A program made the translations under genes and the position numbers. The notes under the pieces are model-generated. The model worked only from the letters and a program-made list of their open reading frames with translations, was not told the origin of the DNA and did no database searches. Below, piece after piece: positions 1-6,012 of a stretch of DNA of 64,000 nt; positions within the stretch are counted from its first letter, which is position 1, and every line of letters starts with the position of its first letter. Source of the DNA: Desulfosporosinus lacus DSM 15449 (GTDB taxonomy: Bacteria > Bacillota > Desulfitobacteriia > Desulfitobacteriales > Desulfitobacteriaceae); NCBI RefSeq assembly GCF_900129935.1, contig NZ_FQXJ01000005.1, positions 186,001 through 250,000 of the forward strand. The letters are read 5' to 3'.

Positions 1-264
1 ATAAATCCATGACAAAGCCCTGGCATGCTCTAACCTGTGAGGAAATTTGCCCTGATAATAAACAGAAGGTGTGTCCAAGGATAATCTAGTTTTCTTTACC
101 AGTTTCCGATCTACCAGGCATTTCATTCTTGCCTGACATTTCCTCATTCCTGTGGGGAATCTAAAGAATAGCTCTGCTAGTTGTTCGGTGTCCATTACTC
201 CACAAAGGCCAATAGTTTCTATAATGGACTTATCACGTGTCGATCCTTTCTGTACATTCGTCAT
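1..264 (-). CDS. replication-relaxation family protein (partial, N-terminal 88 residues)
   Basis: The frame opens at ATG 264-262, inside the end of the FtsK-like gene (32-base overlap), and is still open at the window edge. The visible part reads as a winged-helix domain: a helix with IIETIGLCGVMDTEQLAELFF, then a basic recognition region (RKCQARMKCLVDRKLVKK) and a beta-turn with YYQGKF. This resembles the replication-relaxation family, which is common next to FtsK-type ATPases on plasmids and integrative elements. The family assignment is from memory of its pattern. The overlap with the preceding gene implies translational coupling. Confidence 0.6.
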   Translation of the reverse strand, partial: MTNVQKGSTRDKSIIETIGLCGVMDTEQLAELFFRFPTGMRKCQARMKCLVDRKLVKKTRLSLDTPSVYYQGKFPHRLEHARALSWIY

Positions 265-1375
265 TGCTTGCGTTTGCAAATGAATACACCCCCTTTGACA
301 CCCGCTCCATAAGCACAGAATAGGCTTCCTTAGCTGTTAGGTACATTGATTGGACTATTTGGTCTTGATCGTTATTCCACACCGCACGGCCTTTGATCTT
401 TGGAAGCTCTGCACCCCTTGTGTTGCCAGACCCTAGTACAATCTGACTATCTGTCTGATCCCTGACCCTAAAACACATGGCCCCGGATAGTTGGGATCTA
501 ACGTCAGTGAATCCGTCCCAGATCTTCGCTCCCGGTTTTTGGGTAGCCAAGATCATACTGATCCCGCTTACCCTGGACAATACAGACATATCCCCAATGG
601 CTTCAAAGCAAGCCTTATTCCTGATCTGTGTTAGTTCGTCTATAAACAGTACCAAGTACGGCAAATCATTATAATGTTCTGCGTACTCTGCAAAATTCTG
701 GCACTCTGCCTCTCTCAGAATCCTTTGCCTACGGTGCATTTCCTGAATGTGCTGCTGTAACAAAACTTCAGTATCCGCATCTGTAAGCGCTAAGTTAACC
801 CAGGGAGCAAAGCGGGGAAAATCCACCCCTTTGCGGTCCACGACTGATACCTTAACCCCACTGAGAAGACAGGCAACCATGACTACAAGGAGGAAGGAAG
901 TCTTGCCGTATCCTGTTTGCCCGCCTACCATCATGTGAGGGAGATTATAAAGATCCTCTACGAGTGTCTTCCCATCAGGAGTTTTGCCTACTGGGAAAGG
1001 CGCGAACATTTCAGGGTATAACGAAGGATTAAAGTCAAAGGGTATCTTCTTTTTGAAGTTTGCCTTATAAGTTTTAAGAATTAACTTCCTGCCTTGGGCC
1101 TCAAACTCCACAATGGAATTGAGATAGCTTTCAAAGTAATGTCTCTCACGCTCGAAGTCGGACCGATCCACGCCAGCCGGTAGAGCAAAGACATAATCTA
1201 TTCCGTTATCTGTCGGATGCTTTTTCCTGAGTATTGGCCTTTGCCCTTCCTTGTTCTGCAAGTGGACCGCCTCAATAACGTCCTGAATACCCTTTCCTTT
1301 GAATTGTTTGATACCCCATGTTATAAGGGATGCCGTCAGTCCTAAGATGTCCGGCTTAACGGTTTTCTCTGGCAT
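233..1375 (-). CDS. FtsK/HerA-type DNA translocase ATPase of a plasmid/ICE-like element
   Basis: This 380-residue protein has a Walker A motif GGQTGYGKTS near residue 155 and a Walker B motif LVLFIDEL near residue 245, followed by a segment with ILATQKPG. This is the arrangement of FtsK/SpoIIIE and TcpA-type coupling ATPases. It lacks the membrane domain and the gamma DNA-reading domain of housekeeping FtsK. The family pumps double-stranded DNA in conjugation or segregation. ATG 1375 sits behind an AAAGGGGG ribosome binding site. It is the fourth gene of the leftward operon and overlaps the replication-relaxation gene. A role in transfer or replication of the element is inferred from context. 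Confidence 0.85.
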   Translation of the reverse strand: MPEKTVKPDILGLTASLITWGIKQFKGKGIQDVIEAVHLQNKEGQRPILRKKHPTDNGIDYVFALPAGVDRSDFERERHYFESYLNSIVEFEAQGRKLILKTYKANFKKKIPFDFNPSLYPEMFAPFPVGKTPDGKTLVEDLYNLPHMMVGGQTGYGKTSFLLVVMVACLLSGVKVSVVDRKGVDFPRFAPWVNLALTDADTEVLLQQHIQEMHRRQRILREAECQNFAEYAEHYNDLPYLVLFIDELTQIRNKACFEAIGDMSVLSRVSGISMILATQKPGAKIWDGFTDVRSQLSGAMCFRVRDQTDSQIVLGSGNTRGAELPKIKGRAVWNNDQDQIVQSMYLTAKEAYSVLMERVSKGVYSFANASNDECTERIDT

Positions 1376-1464
1376 GGATCAACCCCCTTTATCAGTCGAA
1401 GTCAAATTGACTTCATCTGAAAACTTAGGTACTCACAAATTGGGGGTACCTATTCTCTATCGGC

Positions 1465-1788
1465 TTAGTTGAATATGGTTGGAAGTCCATTCTTGGCTCG
1501 TTCAATCTCACCCATTAGGATTAAAGCGTCATTAAATCCTCGTTTATAACATGAACCTTGAAGACCGGCAAGTTCTTCACCCTTTACTGCATCAATGCCA
1601 TATACGTACCAGAATAACTCTCTCCATCGTTTTTTGCCTAAACGCTTTTTAAGTTTTTTGTCTAACGCTCTGGACTTGTTTGAGTGTTTTTCGTACTCTC
1701 CACTTTCGTAGTAATCACAGGCTCTTGACCTTTCCCAAAATAGTTCCTGGATAAGATCGTTGATATTTTCCGCTGGTTCCCTAGTCAT
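1465..1788 (-). CDS. hypothetical protein, 107 aa
   Basis: I do not recognise this protein. It is rich in charged residues, with a basic tract (RALDKKLKKRLGKKRW) in the middle and a C-terminal part containing YKRGFNDALILMGEIERA. I chose ATG 1788 because GGAGG lies 8 bases before it; a longer reading from 1839 would overlap the HTH gene and has no such site. It lies in the leftward operon between the small HTH gene and the FtsK-like ATPase. Confidence 0.6.
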   Translation of the reverse strand: MTREPAENINDLIQELFWERSRACDYYESGEYEKHSNKSRALDKKLKKRLGKKRWRELFWYVYGIDAVKGEELAGLQGSCYKRGFNDALILMGEIERAKNGLPTIFN

Positions 1789-1813
1789 TTTGTTATACCT
1801 CCGGTGAATGAGT

Positions 1814-1999
1814 TTAGTTTGATTTACCAACGTATTCATAAAACCTAGAAGGAGAAATATAGTAAGTCCACTTTGTGCTTAACTTAACTGCAGATCCAAA
1901 TGGCAGAATTCCTCTCTGTAATCCGATTCTGACAAATTGATCCGACTTCCCCATGATCTTTGCAGCCTCATGAATGGTAAGGCTCTTTGTTTCCGACAT
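1814..1999 (-). CDS. small helix-turn-helix protein, MerR/excisionase-like
   Basis: This 61-residue protein has the layout of MerR-like excisionase-type DNA-binding proteins: an HTH (SLTIHEAAKIMGKSDQFVRI), a short wing and aromatic residues near the end (WTYYISPSRFYEYVG). GGAGGG precedes ATG 1999, favouring it over the longer start at 2014. Proteins like this sit beside FtsK genes in Firmicute integrative elements and regulate transfer or excision; that role is inferred here. Confidence 0.65.
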   Translation of the reverse strand: MSETKSLTIHEAAKIMGKSDQFVRIGLQRGILPFGSAVKLSTKWTYYISPSRFYEYVGKSN

Positions 2000-2056
2000 T
2001 CCATTACCCTCCAAGCAAGTGATTAATTTGATATTCGCAAGTGCTTGCCGATTTGA

Positions 2057-2398
2057 TTAAGCCCCTTTTCGTAGGTCATAATATTCAACCCTGGTAAGTC
2101 CTAATTTATTAAGTGTCATACTTGCCATAAGATCGCTCATTCCGTCCCGGTATCCTGCGCTAAAACAAATACTCTCCATTGTGAAAAATGCGTCTGTTAC
2201 GTCCATGAAGATTTTACGTTCAGCCGGTAATAGTAGCATGATTTCCCTTAAAGCAGCCTCCGCCTTATCTTTTGCATTTTGGTACTCTGTTGTAAGCATG
2301 AACTTTTCCTGCCGGTTGTTAATCACCTCTTCAAGTTCGCTGCATCCATTGATTAATGCATTTCCCTCAATGGAGTAATCCTTAAGGTATGTTTTCAA
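2057..2398 (-). CDS. hypothetical protein, 113 aa, first gene of leftward operon
   Basis: Function not recognised. The protein is mostly helical, with a mid segment LLLPAERKIFMDVTDAFFTMES and a C-terminal AGYRDGMSDLMASM. Translation most likely starts at TTG 2398, because AAGGAGGAAGAGAA lies immediately upstream. It is the first gene behind the leftward promoter at 2463-2491. The segment ending in YRDGMSDLM recalls short phage and ICE regulatory proteins, but I cannot name the family. Confidence 0.6.
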   Translation of the reverse strand: MKTYLKDYSIEGNALINGCSELEEVINNRQEKFMLTTEYQNAKDKAEAALREIMLLLPAERKIFMDVTDAFFTMESICFSAGYRDGMSDLMASMTLNKLGLTRVEYYDLRKGA

Positions 2399-2462
2399 TT
2401 CTCTTCCTCCTTTAAAACTTTTTGTCTATCGGTCAGCGTTCAATGTATTTTGTATTGACTTC

Positions 2463-2491
2463 ATTGTACTTTATATATTGTTCATTGTCAA
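2463..2491 (-). promoter_or_regulatory. leftward promoter of the FtsK operon
   Basis: Read on the minus strand, TTGACA (2491-2486) and TACAAT (2468-2463) are separated by exactly 17 bases, a near-consensus sigma-A promoter 65 bases before the TTG start at 2398. The -10 lies inside one copy of ATTGTACTTT (2463-2472), which is repeated at the rightward -35. Confidence 0.7.
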
Positions 2492-2498
2492 ATGTTTA

Positions 2499-2528
2499 TT
2501 GTACTTTTTCCACACTTCGTATTATAAT
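2499..2528 (+). promoter_or_regulatory. rightward promoter of the XRE repressor gene
   Basis: TTGTAC (2499-2504) and TATAAT (2523-2528) are 18 bases apart, and the XRE start codon is 24 bases further on. The -35 lies in a second ATTGTACTTT copy (2498-2507). The two divergent promoters thus share a repeated 10-mer, as expected of operators bound by the adjacent XRE protein. Confidence 0.65.
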
Positions 2529-2551
2529 GATGTTAGAAGGGGAGATTAAGT

Positions 2552-2806
2552 ATGGCAATCAGGTTCAAACTGGATCGGGTTATGTTTGAAAAACGAAATA
2601 TGAAGATACCAGAACTTCAAAAATTAAGTGGTGTTAATAAAAACACTCTCTACAGTTTATATAAAGGTGAAATTACTCGCTTTGATGTATCAGTAATTGA
2701 CAGAGTTTGTGCTGCCTTGGACTGTCAGCCTGGTGATCTCTTGGAATATGTAAAGGAATCACCTAAGTTCGTAGATTCTGCCGATGATGAACCAATCGAC
2801 TTTTAA
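2552..2806 (+). CDS. XRE/Cro-type transcriptional regulator, 84 aa
   Basis: A single HTH domain fills residues 5-70: FKLDRVMFEKRNMKIPELQK, then LSGVNKNTLYSLYKGE, and a C-terminal CAALDCQPGDLLEYV. This is the small YozG/Cro-like XRE class. It diverges from the leftward operon with 153 bases between the starts, which hold both promoters and the repeated ATTGTACTTT. AGAAGGGGAGA precedes ATG 2552. It is probably the repressor of the FtsK operon and of itself (inference). Confidence 0.85.
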   Translation: MAIRFKLDRVMFEKRNMKIPELQKLSGVNKNTLYSLYKGEITRFDVSVIDRVCAALDCQPGDLLEYVKESPKFVDSADDEPIDF

Positions 2807-2919
2807 GAAATAGGCTGTATTTCATATAAAAAGTTGTGTAGTTTCTTAAAATATCGGTTCAATGGAGCTTAAAAAGCCCTATAATTGGGCCTATTACATG
2901 GGTTTTTATAAAAGAAAAT

Positions 2920-2953
2920 ATAAGGGACTCCTGAATTTTGAGGAGTCCCTTAT
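2920..2953. terminator. bidirectional terminator-like hairpin
   Basis: A 13-base arm ATAAGGGACTCCT pairs perfectly with AGGAGTCCCTTAT across an 8-base loop. It lies downstream of the XRE gene and separates it from the excisionase cassettes. Confidence 0.7.
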
Positions 2954-3062
2954 TATGGGTGCTCATTAAGTGAGTGCCCTTTCTGTCTCATATACGTCAA
3001 AAAGTGCCAACACTGGCTCAGGGCTTTTTGGGTTCCTGAATTCTTACGTGAACGACTTACGG

Positions 3063-3094
3063 CCTGTCTAGTGAACGAACGTTTTTTGGACAGG
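3063..3094 (+). promoter_or_regulatory. palindromic element ahead of excisionase cassette 1
   Basis: CCTGTC (3063-3068) and GACAGG (3089-3094) face each other across an inner AACGAACGTT. A related element lies at the same place before the second excisionase gene (3524-3551). It could be a protein-binding site or an RNA hairpin; conservation between cassettes suggests function. Confidence 0.5.
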
Positions 3095-3102
3095 TAGCTA
3101 TT

Positions 3103-3147
3103 TTAATCCCCTCCTGTGGGCACTCTAAACCAAAAGGAGGGGATTAA
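3103..3147 (+). promoter_or_regulatory. hairpin sequestering the RBS of excisionase 1
   Basis: TTAATCCCCTCC (3103-3114) is the exact reverse complement of GGAGGGGATTAA (3136-3147), a 12-pair stem with a 21-base loop. The 3' arm contains the whole Shine-Dalgarno sequence of the excisionase that starts at 3152. In the mRNA this would block ribosome entry unless opened. Confidence 0.65.
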
Positions 3148-3151
3148 CCTT

Positions 3152-3358
3152 ATGAATAAAGACGAATTCCCTGAAATTATAACAGCCAAGCACATAGCAT
3201 CCTATCTAGGAATATCTCTCCGGCGTGTATACGAATTGTTTCAGACCTATCCATCGGCCGGAGGAATACCAAATTTTCAAATTGGCGCATCAATTCGTGT
3301 GGATAGCAAAGACTTTTTCGAGTGGATCGATGCACGGAAACAGAAGAAGGCTAAGTAG
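3152..3358 (+). CDS. excisionase-like HTH protein, copy 1
   Basis: The 68-residue product is a MerR-like HTH of the excisionase (Xis, HTH_17) class: TAKHIASYLGISLRRVYELFQ, a wing with GGIPNFQIGASIRVDSKDFFEWI and a basic tail KQKKAK. The start is ATG 3152, not the upstream GTG at 3116: it follows GGAGGGG, and MNKDE matches the start of the paralogue at 3657. The RBS is buried in a perfect 12-pair hairpin. The family bends DNA and directs excisive recombination. Which integrase it serves is unknown; the only integrase seen is 27 kb away. Confidence 0.75.
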   Translation: MNKDEFPEIITAKHIASYLGISLRRVYELFQTYPSAGGIPNFQIGASIRVDSKDFFEWIDARKQKKAK

Positions 3359-3523
3359 GAGATCCCGTCAGTTGCCCCCTAGTTCCTACTTTTTTTCCTT
3401 TCCCCTACTTCTTTATGTCGCTGTTATCGTATTCCTGGCTTCTAACTCTCCCATAGCATTCAGGGTTTTAGTTAGTACGTTAGAAAAACGAAAAATCAAT
3501 TACTTACCGTCCGTCTTACTGCC

Positions 3524-3551
3524 TGTCCAGCGTTCGAACGTTTTCTGGACA
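3524..3551 (+). promoter_or_regulatory. palindromic element ahead of excisionase cassette 2
   Basis: TGTCCAG (3524-3530) and CTGGACA (3545-3551) form a perfect 7-pair stem around the palindrome GTTCGAAC. It aligns with the element at 3063-3094 and lies at a similar distance ahead of the second excisionase gene. Confidence 0.5.
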
Positions 3552-3600
3552 AGCACCGTTAAGGGCAGCTTAATATTAAGCCACCCAATATTGTTTATCT

Positions 3601-3659
3601 CATGTGGACATCCTAGTTCAATATAGATCTTCAGAACTGAGAGAGGATGTCTACACATG
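3601..3659 (+). promoter_or_regulatory. hairpin covering RBS and start codon of excisionase 2
   Basis: CATGTGGACATCCT (3601-3614) pairs with AGGATGTCTACACATG (3644-3659): 14 pairs interrupted by one 2-base bulge. A nested AGTTC/GAACT stem lies inside. The 3' arm includes both the GAGAGG ribosome binding site and the ATG at 3657. The sequence is unrelated to the hairpin before copy 1, yet the architecture is the same. Confidence 0.65.
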
Positions 3660-3872
3660 AATAAAGATGAGCTCCCTGAAATACTCACGGCTCAGCATAT
3701 TGCTGATTACCTCGGGATCTCCCGCAGGCGTGTATATGAGTTGTTTCAAATTAAGTTCACTGCTGGAGGTATTCCTAACTTTGAGATAGGTCTTTCCAAG
3801 CGGGTTGAGAAGAAGGATTTCTTTGAGTGGATCGATGCGCAAAAACAAGAGAAGGCAAAAAGCAAATATTAA
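3657..3872 (+). CDS. excisionase-like HTH protein, copy 2
   Basis: This 71-residue paralogue matches copy 1 along its length: TAQHIADYLGISRRRVYELF, a wing GGIPNFEIGLSKRVEKKDFF, then EWIDAQKQEKAKSKY. The strongest divergence falls just after the recognition helix, so the two may bind different sites. ATG 3657 is itself part of the hairpin stem. It is followed 17 bases later by the next gene of the same strand. The family usually acts as a recombination directionality factor or regulator. Confidence 0.75.
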   Translation: MNKDELPEILTAQHIADYLGISRRRVYELFQIKFTAGGIPNFEIGLSKRVEKKDFFEWIDAQKQEKAKSKY

Positions 3873-3889
3873 ACATCTAACAGAAGGGA

Positions 3890-4183
3890 ATGACTTTAAT
3901 GGTTAAAGATGAAGATAAACCAAAATTTAGGACAGTTAAATATCGTCAACATGGTCTTCTGACAAGGAACATCCACTCTAAAACTCACAAGGAATATTGG
4001 ACATTTGAAACATCTGACCTATCCAGTGAACATGAAGGTGAAGATCTCGACCTTATTACTGTTCTTGATACTTTATCCGAGGATGGCTTTGAGTTAGTTA
4101 CCGGCCATGATGGAGAGTACGTCCTCAGAACCAAAAATGAAATTGAATATGAACAGGAATATTATAACGAATTAGACGGATGA
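3890..4183 (+). CDS. hypothetical acidic protein, 97 aa
   Basis: Not recognised. It has a basic N-terminal third (KDEDKPKFRTVKYRQHGLL) and a strongly acidic C-terminal half (EYEQEYYNELDG). A segment DLITVLDTLSEDGFELVTGH recalls proteins carrying a DUF4177-like strand-helix pattern, but that is only a resemblance. An alternative start is ATG 3900, which also fits the AGAAGGG site. Its stop overlaps the next start (ATGA), so the two are translationally coupled. Confidence 0.55.
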   Translation: MTLMVKDEDKPKFRTVKYRQHGLLTRNIHSKTHKEYWTFETSDLSSEHEGEDLDLITVLDTLSEDGFELVTGHDGEYVLRTKNEIEYEQEYYNELDG

Positions 4184-4479
4184 GGGACACGACAGGACAT
4201 AAGATAGAACTCAGATTTAAATCCGAGTCCTTATCAATTTCAGAAAGTTGGTTAAATGCAATGTTTAAAAACCTCAAAGCTGAAATGGCAAGAATTCCAT
4301 TGAGCGGTAAGGATGTAGCTGATACCATTGGGATTACTCCTCAAGCCTTCTATGACAAAATGTCTGGTAGGTCGGAATTTAAAAGATCGGAAATGTTTAA
4401 GATACAAGAACTATTTTTTATGGGTTTACTTCTTGATTATCTCTTCAGATGGGATCTCGACAACAAGGATTATAATTAA
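4180..4479 (+). CDS. hypothetical protein with HTH-like segment, 99 aa
   Basis: The middle reads as a helix-turn-helix: LSGKDVADTIGITPQAFYDKMSGRSEF, with a turn at IGITP. The start overlaps the previous stop by 4 bases. The C-terminal part FFMGLLLDYLFRWDL is hydrophobic and may form a dimer face. It is probably a small regulator of the element. The product family is not recognised. Confidence 0.55.
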   Translation: MRDTTGHKIELRFKSESLSISESWLNAMFKNLKAEMARIPLSGKDVADTIGITPQAFYDKMSGRSEFKRSEMFKIQELFFMGLLLDYLFRWDLDNKDYN

Positions 4480-4521
4480 TTAATAAATTAAGCTTATCCG
4501 CAAATAGCTGAGACCTATAAA

Positions 4522-4696
4522 ATGCTCCACCTCTCACTCCTATTCTTGATCCTCTGATTTCTCTCTCTTATCCTCTTCTGGCTAATCATAAAAATCGCCG
4601 TCCGGAACGGGAGTACAACAGGCAAGCGCCAGGCTGCTAGAGTCGGTCCGGGAGATCGAGAAGTCAGTAAGCGAGATTAAAAATACAACGAAATAG
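4522..4696 (+). pseudogene. possible remnant of a small membrane protein gene
   Basis: A frame from ATG 4522 gives a hydrophobic stretch (MLHLSLLFLIL) that is cut by TGA and then continues in frame as FLSLILFWLIIKIAVRNGS. A frame shift later, a helical tail LLESVREIEKSVSEIKNTTK ends at 4696. A membrane helix followed by an EIEK-type coiled tail is common in small phage and Firmicute proteins. The one stop and one shift suggest decay. There is no convincing ribosome binding site, so this is a weak call. Confidence 0.25.
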
Positions 4697-4699
4697 AGC

Positions 4700-4730
4700 A
4701 TGCCCCCAGCTATTGAGCAGATGGGGGCAT
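4700..4730. terminator. hairpin upstream of the toxin-like gene
   Basis: ATGCCCCCA (4700-4708) pairs perfectly with TGGGGGCAT (4722-4730). The U-rich run downstream is weak, so it may be a terminator of the upstream remnant or part of the toxin transcript leader. Confidence 0.45.
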
Positions 4731-4834
4731 TAACATTCTTACCGTTGCAATCATAGTTTAATGGTAGAGAGCATGAACGCTTACTTGGGAGGGTTAGCTA
4801 TTCTTCTCTTAGTAAAAATAGGAGGTGATCAAGC

Positions 4835-4912
4835 ATGTCAGTATTTCAATCACTCATTCTTATGACATCTTTTGCAACGTTAGTCCTAGGGATAATTTCT
4901 GTCATGTTATAA
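4835..4912 (+). CDS. putative holin-like (Hol-Tox) type I toxin peptide, 25 aa
   Basis: ATG 4835 follows a strong AGGAGGTGATC site. The 25-residue product starts MSVFQSLILMTSFATLVLGI and is one hydrophobic helix. The pattern of Ser/Tyr at 2-3, then L-x-L-M, S-F-x-T-L, matches what I remember of the Putative Holin-like Toxin family, membrane peptides usually held silent by an antisense RNA. A 10-pair hairpin lies just downstream (4944-4970) and could end both the mRNA and a convergent antisense RNA. The antisense transcript itself is not demonstrated here. Confidence 0.6.
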   Translation: MSVFQSLILMTSFATLVLGIISVML

Positions 4913-4943
4913 TTAGTTAGATAACTGATGTCCATTTTTATTT

Positions 4944-4970
4944 GGTCGGGACTGTTCAAGAGTCTCGGCC
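4944..4970. terminator. terminator hairpin after the toxin peptide
   Basis: GGTCGGGACT (4944-4953) pairs with AGTCTCGGCC (4961-4970), ten pairs with two G-U wobbles and a 7-base loop, followed by a T-rich stretch. It is 31 bases past the toxin stop. Confidence 0.6.
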
Positions 4971-5013
4971 GAATATTTTATTTATATCAGTATATGATGC
5001 CCATTAAGAAGTG

Positions 5014-5201
5014 CTACATCTTCCACAGAAACCACTTTTCACGTTTTTAGCTAAAATTTGATTACCTGCGAGTTTCTCCGGGGTCATCGAGAGAACTTAC
5101 TCGTTCCGGATCTCCTTGCCATCGGGCTTCGATCTGTGTGGGTGAGGAATACCATTTTCGAACCAGGCTAGGACTTCGATCGAGGCCATTAGGATTTTCA
5201 T
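5014..5201 (-). pseudogene. decayed copy of a small KWYLWKM-ending protein family
   Basis: ATG 5201 opens a frame with SIEVLAWFENGIPHPHR and DGKEIRNE. The next codon is TAA, after which the same frame goes on as VLSMTPEKLAGNQ. A deletion and shift follow, and a last piece reads KWFLWKM then stop. The downstream copy at 5714-5845 has QVLSMTEEKLAGN and KWYLWKM, so the missing middle can be placed. The in-frame stop sits where the other copy has a Gln codon. I recall small Firmicute proteins of this type ending in TCKWxLxKx, without known function. Confidence 0.5.
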
Positions 5202-5371
5202 CTTTTCCCATATCCCTTAATCTACTTTCCTGTAACCATAATGCCTTCTTTAAATTTAGTATTAATATGTACAGGCAGAGTTATTCGCTTTATTGCCAGT
5301 AGAAGAATGGTTTATGAGCTTCTTGTGGAAATAAAGCCACTAACCTCAATGAGATCAATCCTAGAGGCACG

Positions 5372-5400
5372 AAAAAGGAGAGCCGGGGCAACTCTCCTTT
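5372..5400 (-). terminator. terminator of the Spo0E-like gene
   Basis: On the minus strand AAAGGAGAG and CTCTCCTTTTT flank a 9-base loop, ending in a T run. It lies directly past the stop of the Spo0E-like gene at 5407. Confidence 0.75.
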
Positions 5401-5406
5401 CTACGT

Positions 5407-5577
5407 TTACAATTGTTTTCTCTTCTTCTTTTTATGGTTGAAGTAAAACTTGTTAATCCATGCATCAAGATCTTCACTAACCCTTACCACTATGGGATCC
5501 GAAAGATCTTTGTCCAAAGCAATTTCTTGCATCTGTAATCTTAATTCTTCAATCCGATCGAGTACATTGAGTTTCAC
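5407..5577 (-). CDS. Spo0E-family aspartyl-phosphate phosphatase
   Basis: The 56-residue product has the two-helix layout of Spo0E-like phosphatases: RIEELRLQMQEIALDK, a turn LSDP, then VVRVSEDLDAWINKFY, where SEDLD stands for the family motif SQxLD. A basic tail (HKKKKRKQL) follows. GTG 5577 is preferred over ATG 5610 because GAGGAGGG lies just before it and the length then fits the family. Spo0E proteins dephosphorylate Spo0A~P and delay sporulation. Its presence on accessory DNA suggests that the element may influence host sporulation (inference). Confidence 0.75.
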   Translation of the reverse strand: MKLNVLDRIEELRLQMQEIALDKDLSDPIVVRVSEDLDAWINKFYFNHKKKKRKQL

Positions 5578-5713
5578 TACTAGAATACCCTCCTCAGCAA
5601 AAATGCTCACTTGGATATTCTAGTACTATGTATTACCGATTTCAATAGGCCCAAAAGGTAATGTTTTGTCGAAAGAGAGTAAGGAAGTAAAGTGGTTGGT
5701 TAGGCTCGAGACT

Positions 5714-5845
5714 TCACATCTTCCACAGATACCACTTACAGGTATTCAGTTCGAACTTGATTTCGAAGGGCTTCAGCTCACTATCGATCTCGCCCTGACA
5801 GCGGAAGATCATCATTCGATTGCCGGCGAGCTTTTCTTCGGTCAT
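5714..5845 (-). pseudogene. truncated copy of the KWYLWKM-ending protein family
   Basis: This 43-residue frame reads MTEEKLAGNRMMIFRCQGEI, then LKPFEIKFELNTCKWYLWKM and stop. It is the intact C-terminal half of the family whose fuller but broken copy lies at 5014-5201. An upstream TAA and a terminator at 5876-5904 show the N-terminal half is gone. It could still be translated from ATG 5845, but the loss of the N-terminal part argues for a remnant. Confidence 0.45.
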
Positions 5846-5875
5846 CGAGAGTACCTGCTCGATCCTTATAACGCA

Positions 5876-5904
5876 AAAAGGCCCTTACCATAATTGTAAG
5901 AGCC
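5876..5904 (-). terminator. leftward terminator
   Basis: On the minus strand GGCTCTTAC and GTAAGGGCC pair across a short loop, followed by TTTTT. No intact leftward gene ends here, so it may mark the old end of a transcript that was lost by rearrangement. Confidence 0.55.
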
Positions 5905-6012
5905 ACTTTGTTGCGTGCAAAAATAGTCGCGTAACCATTAATAGTGTCACAGGGTAGGGATTTAAACAAAAATCTTGAAAGGTAAGTAATAATTAAGAAA
6001 GGGGGAGTTTTT

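Noticed and set aside
5666-5893. 75-residue plus-strand frame beginning MSKESKEVKWLVRLETSH
   Set aside because: It is antisense to the KWYLWKM-ending protein remnant, whose sequence is repeated at 5014-5201 in the minus reading, and it has no convincing ribosome binding site.
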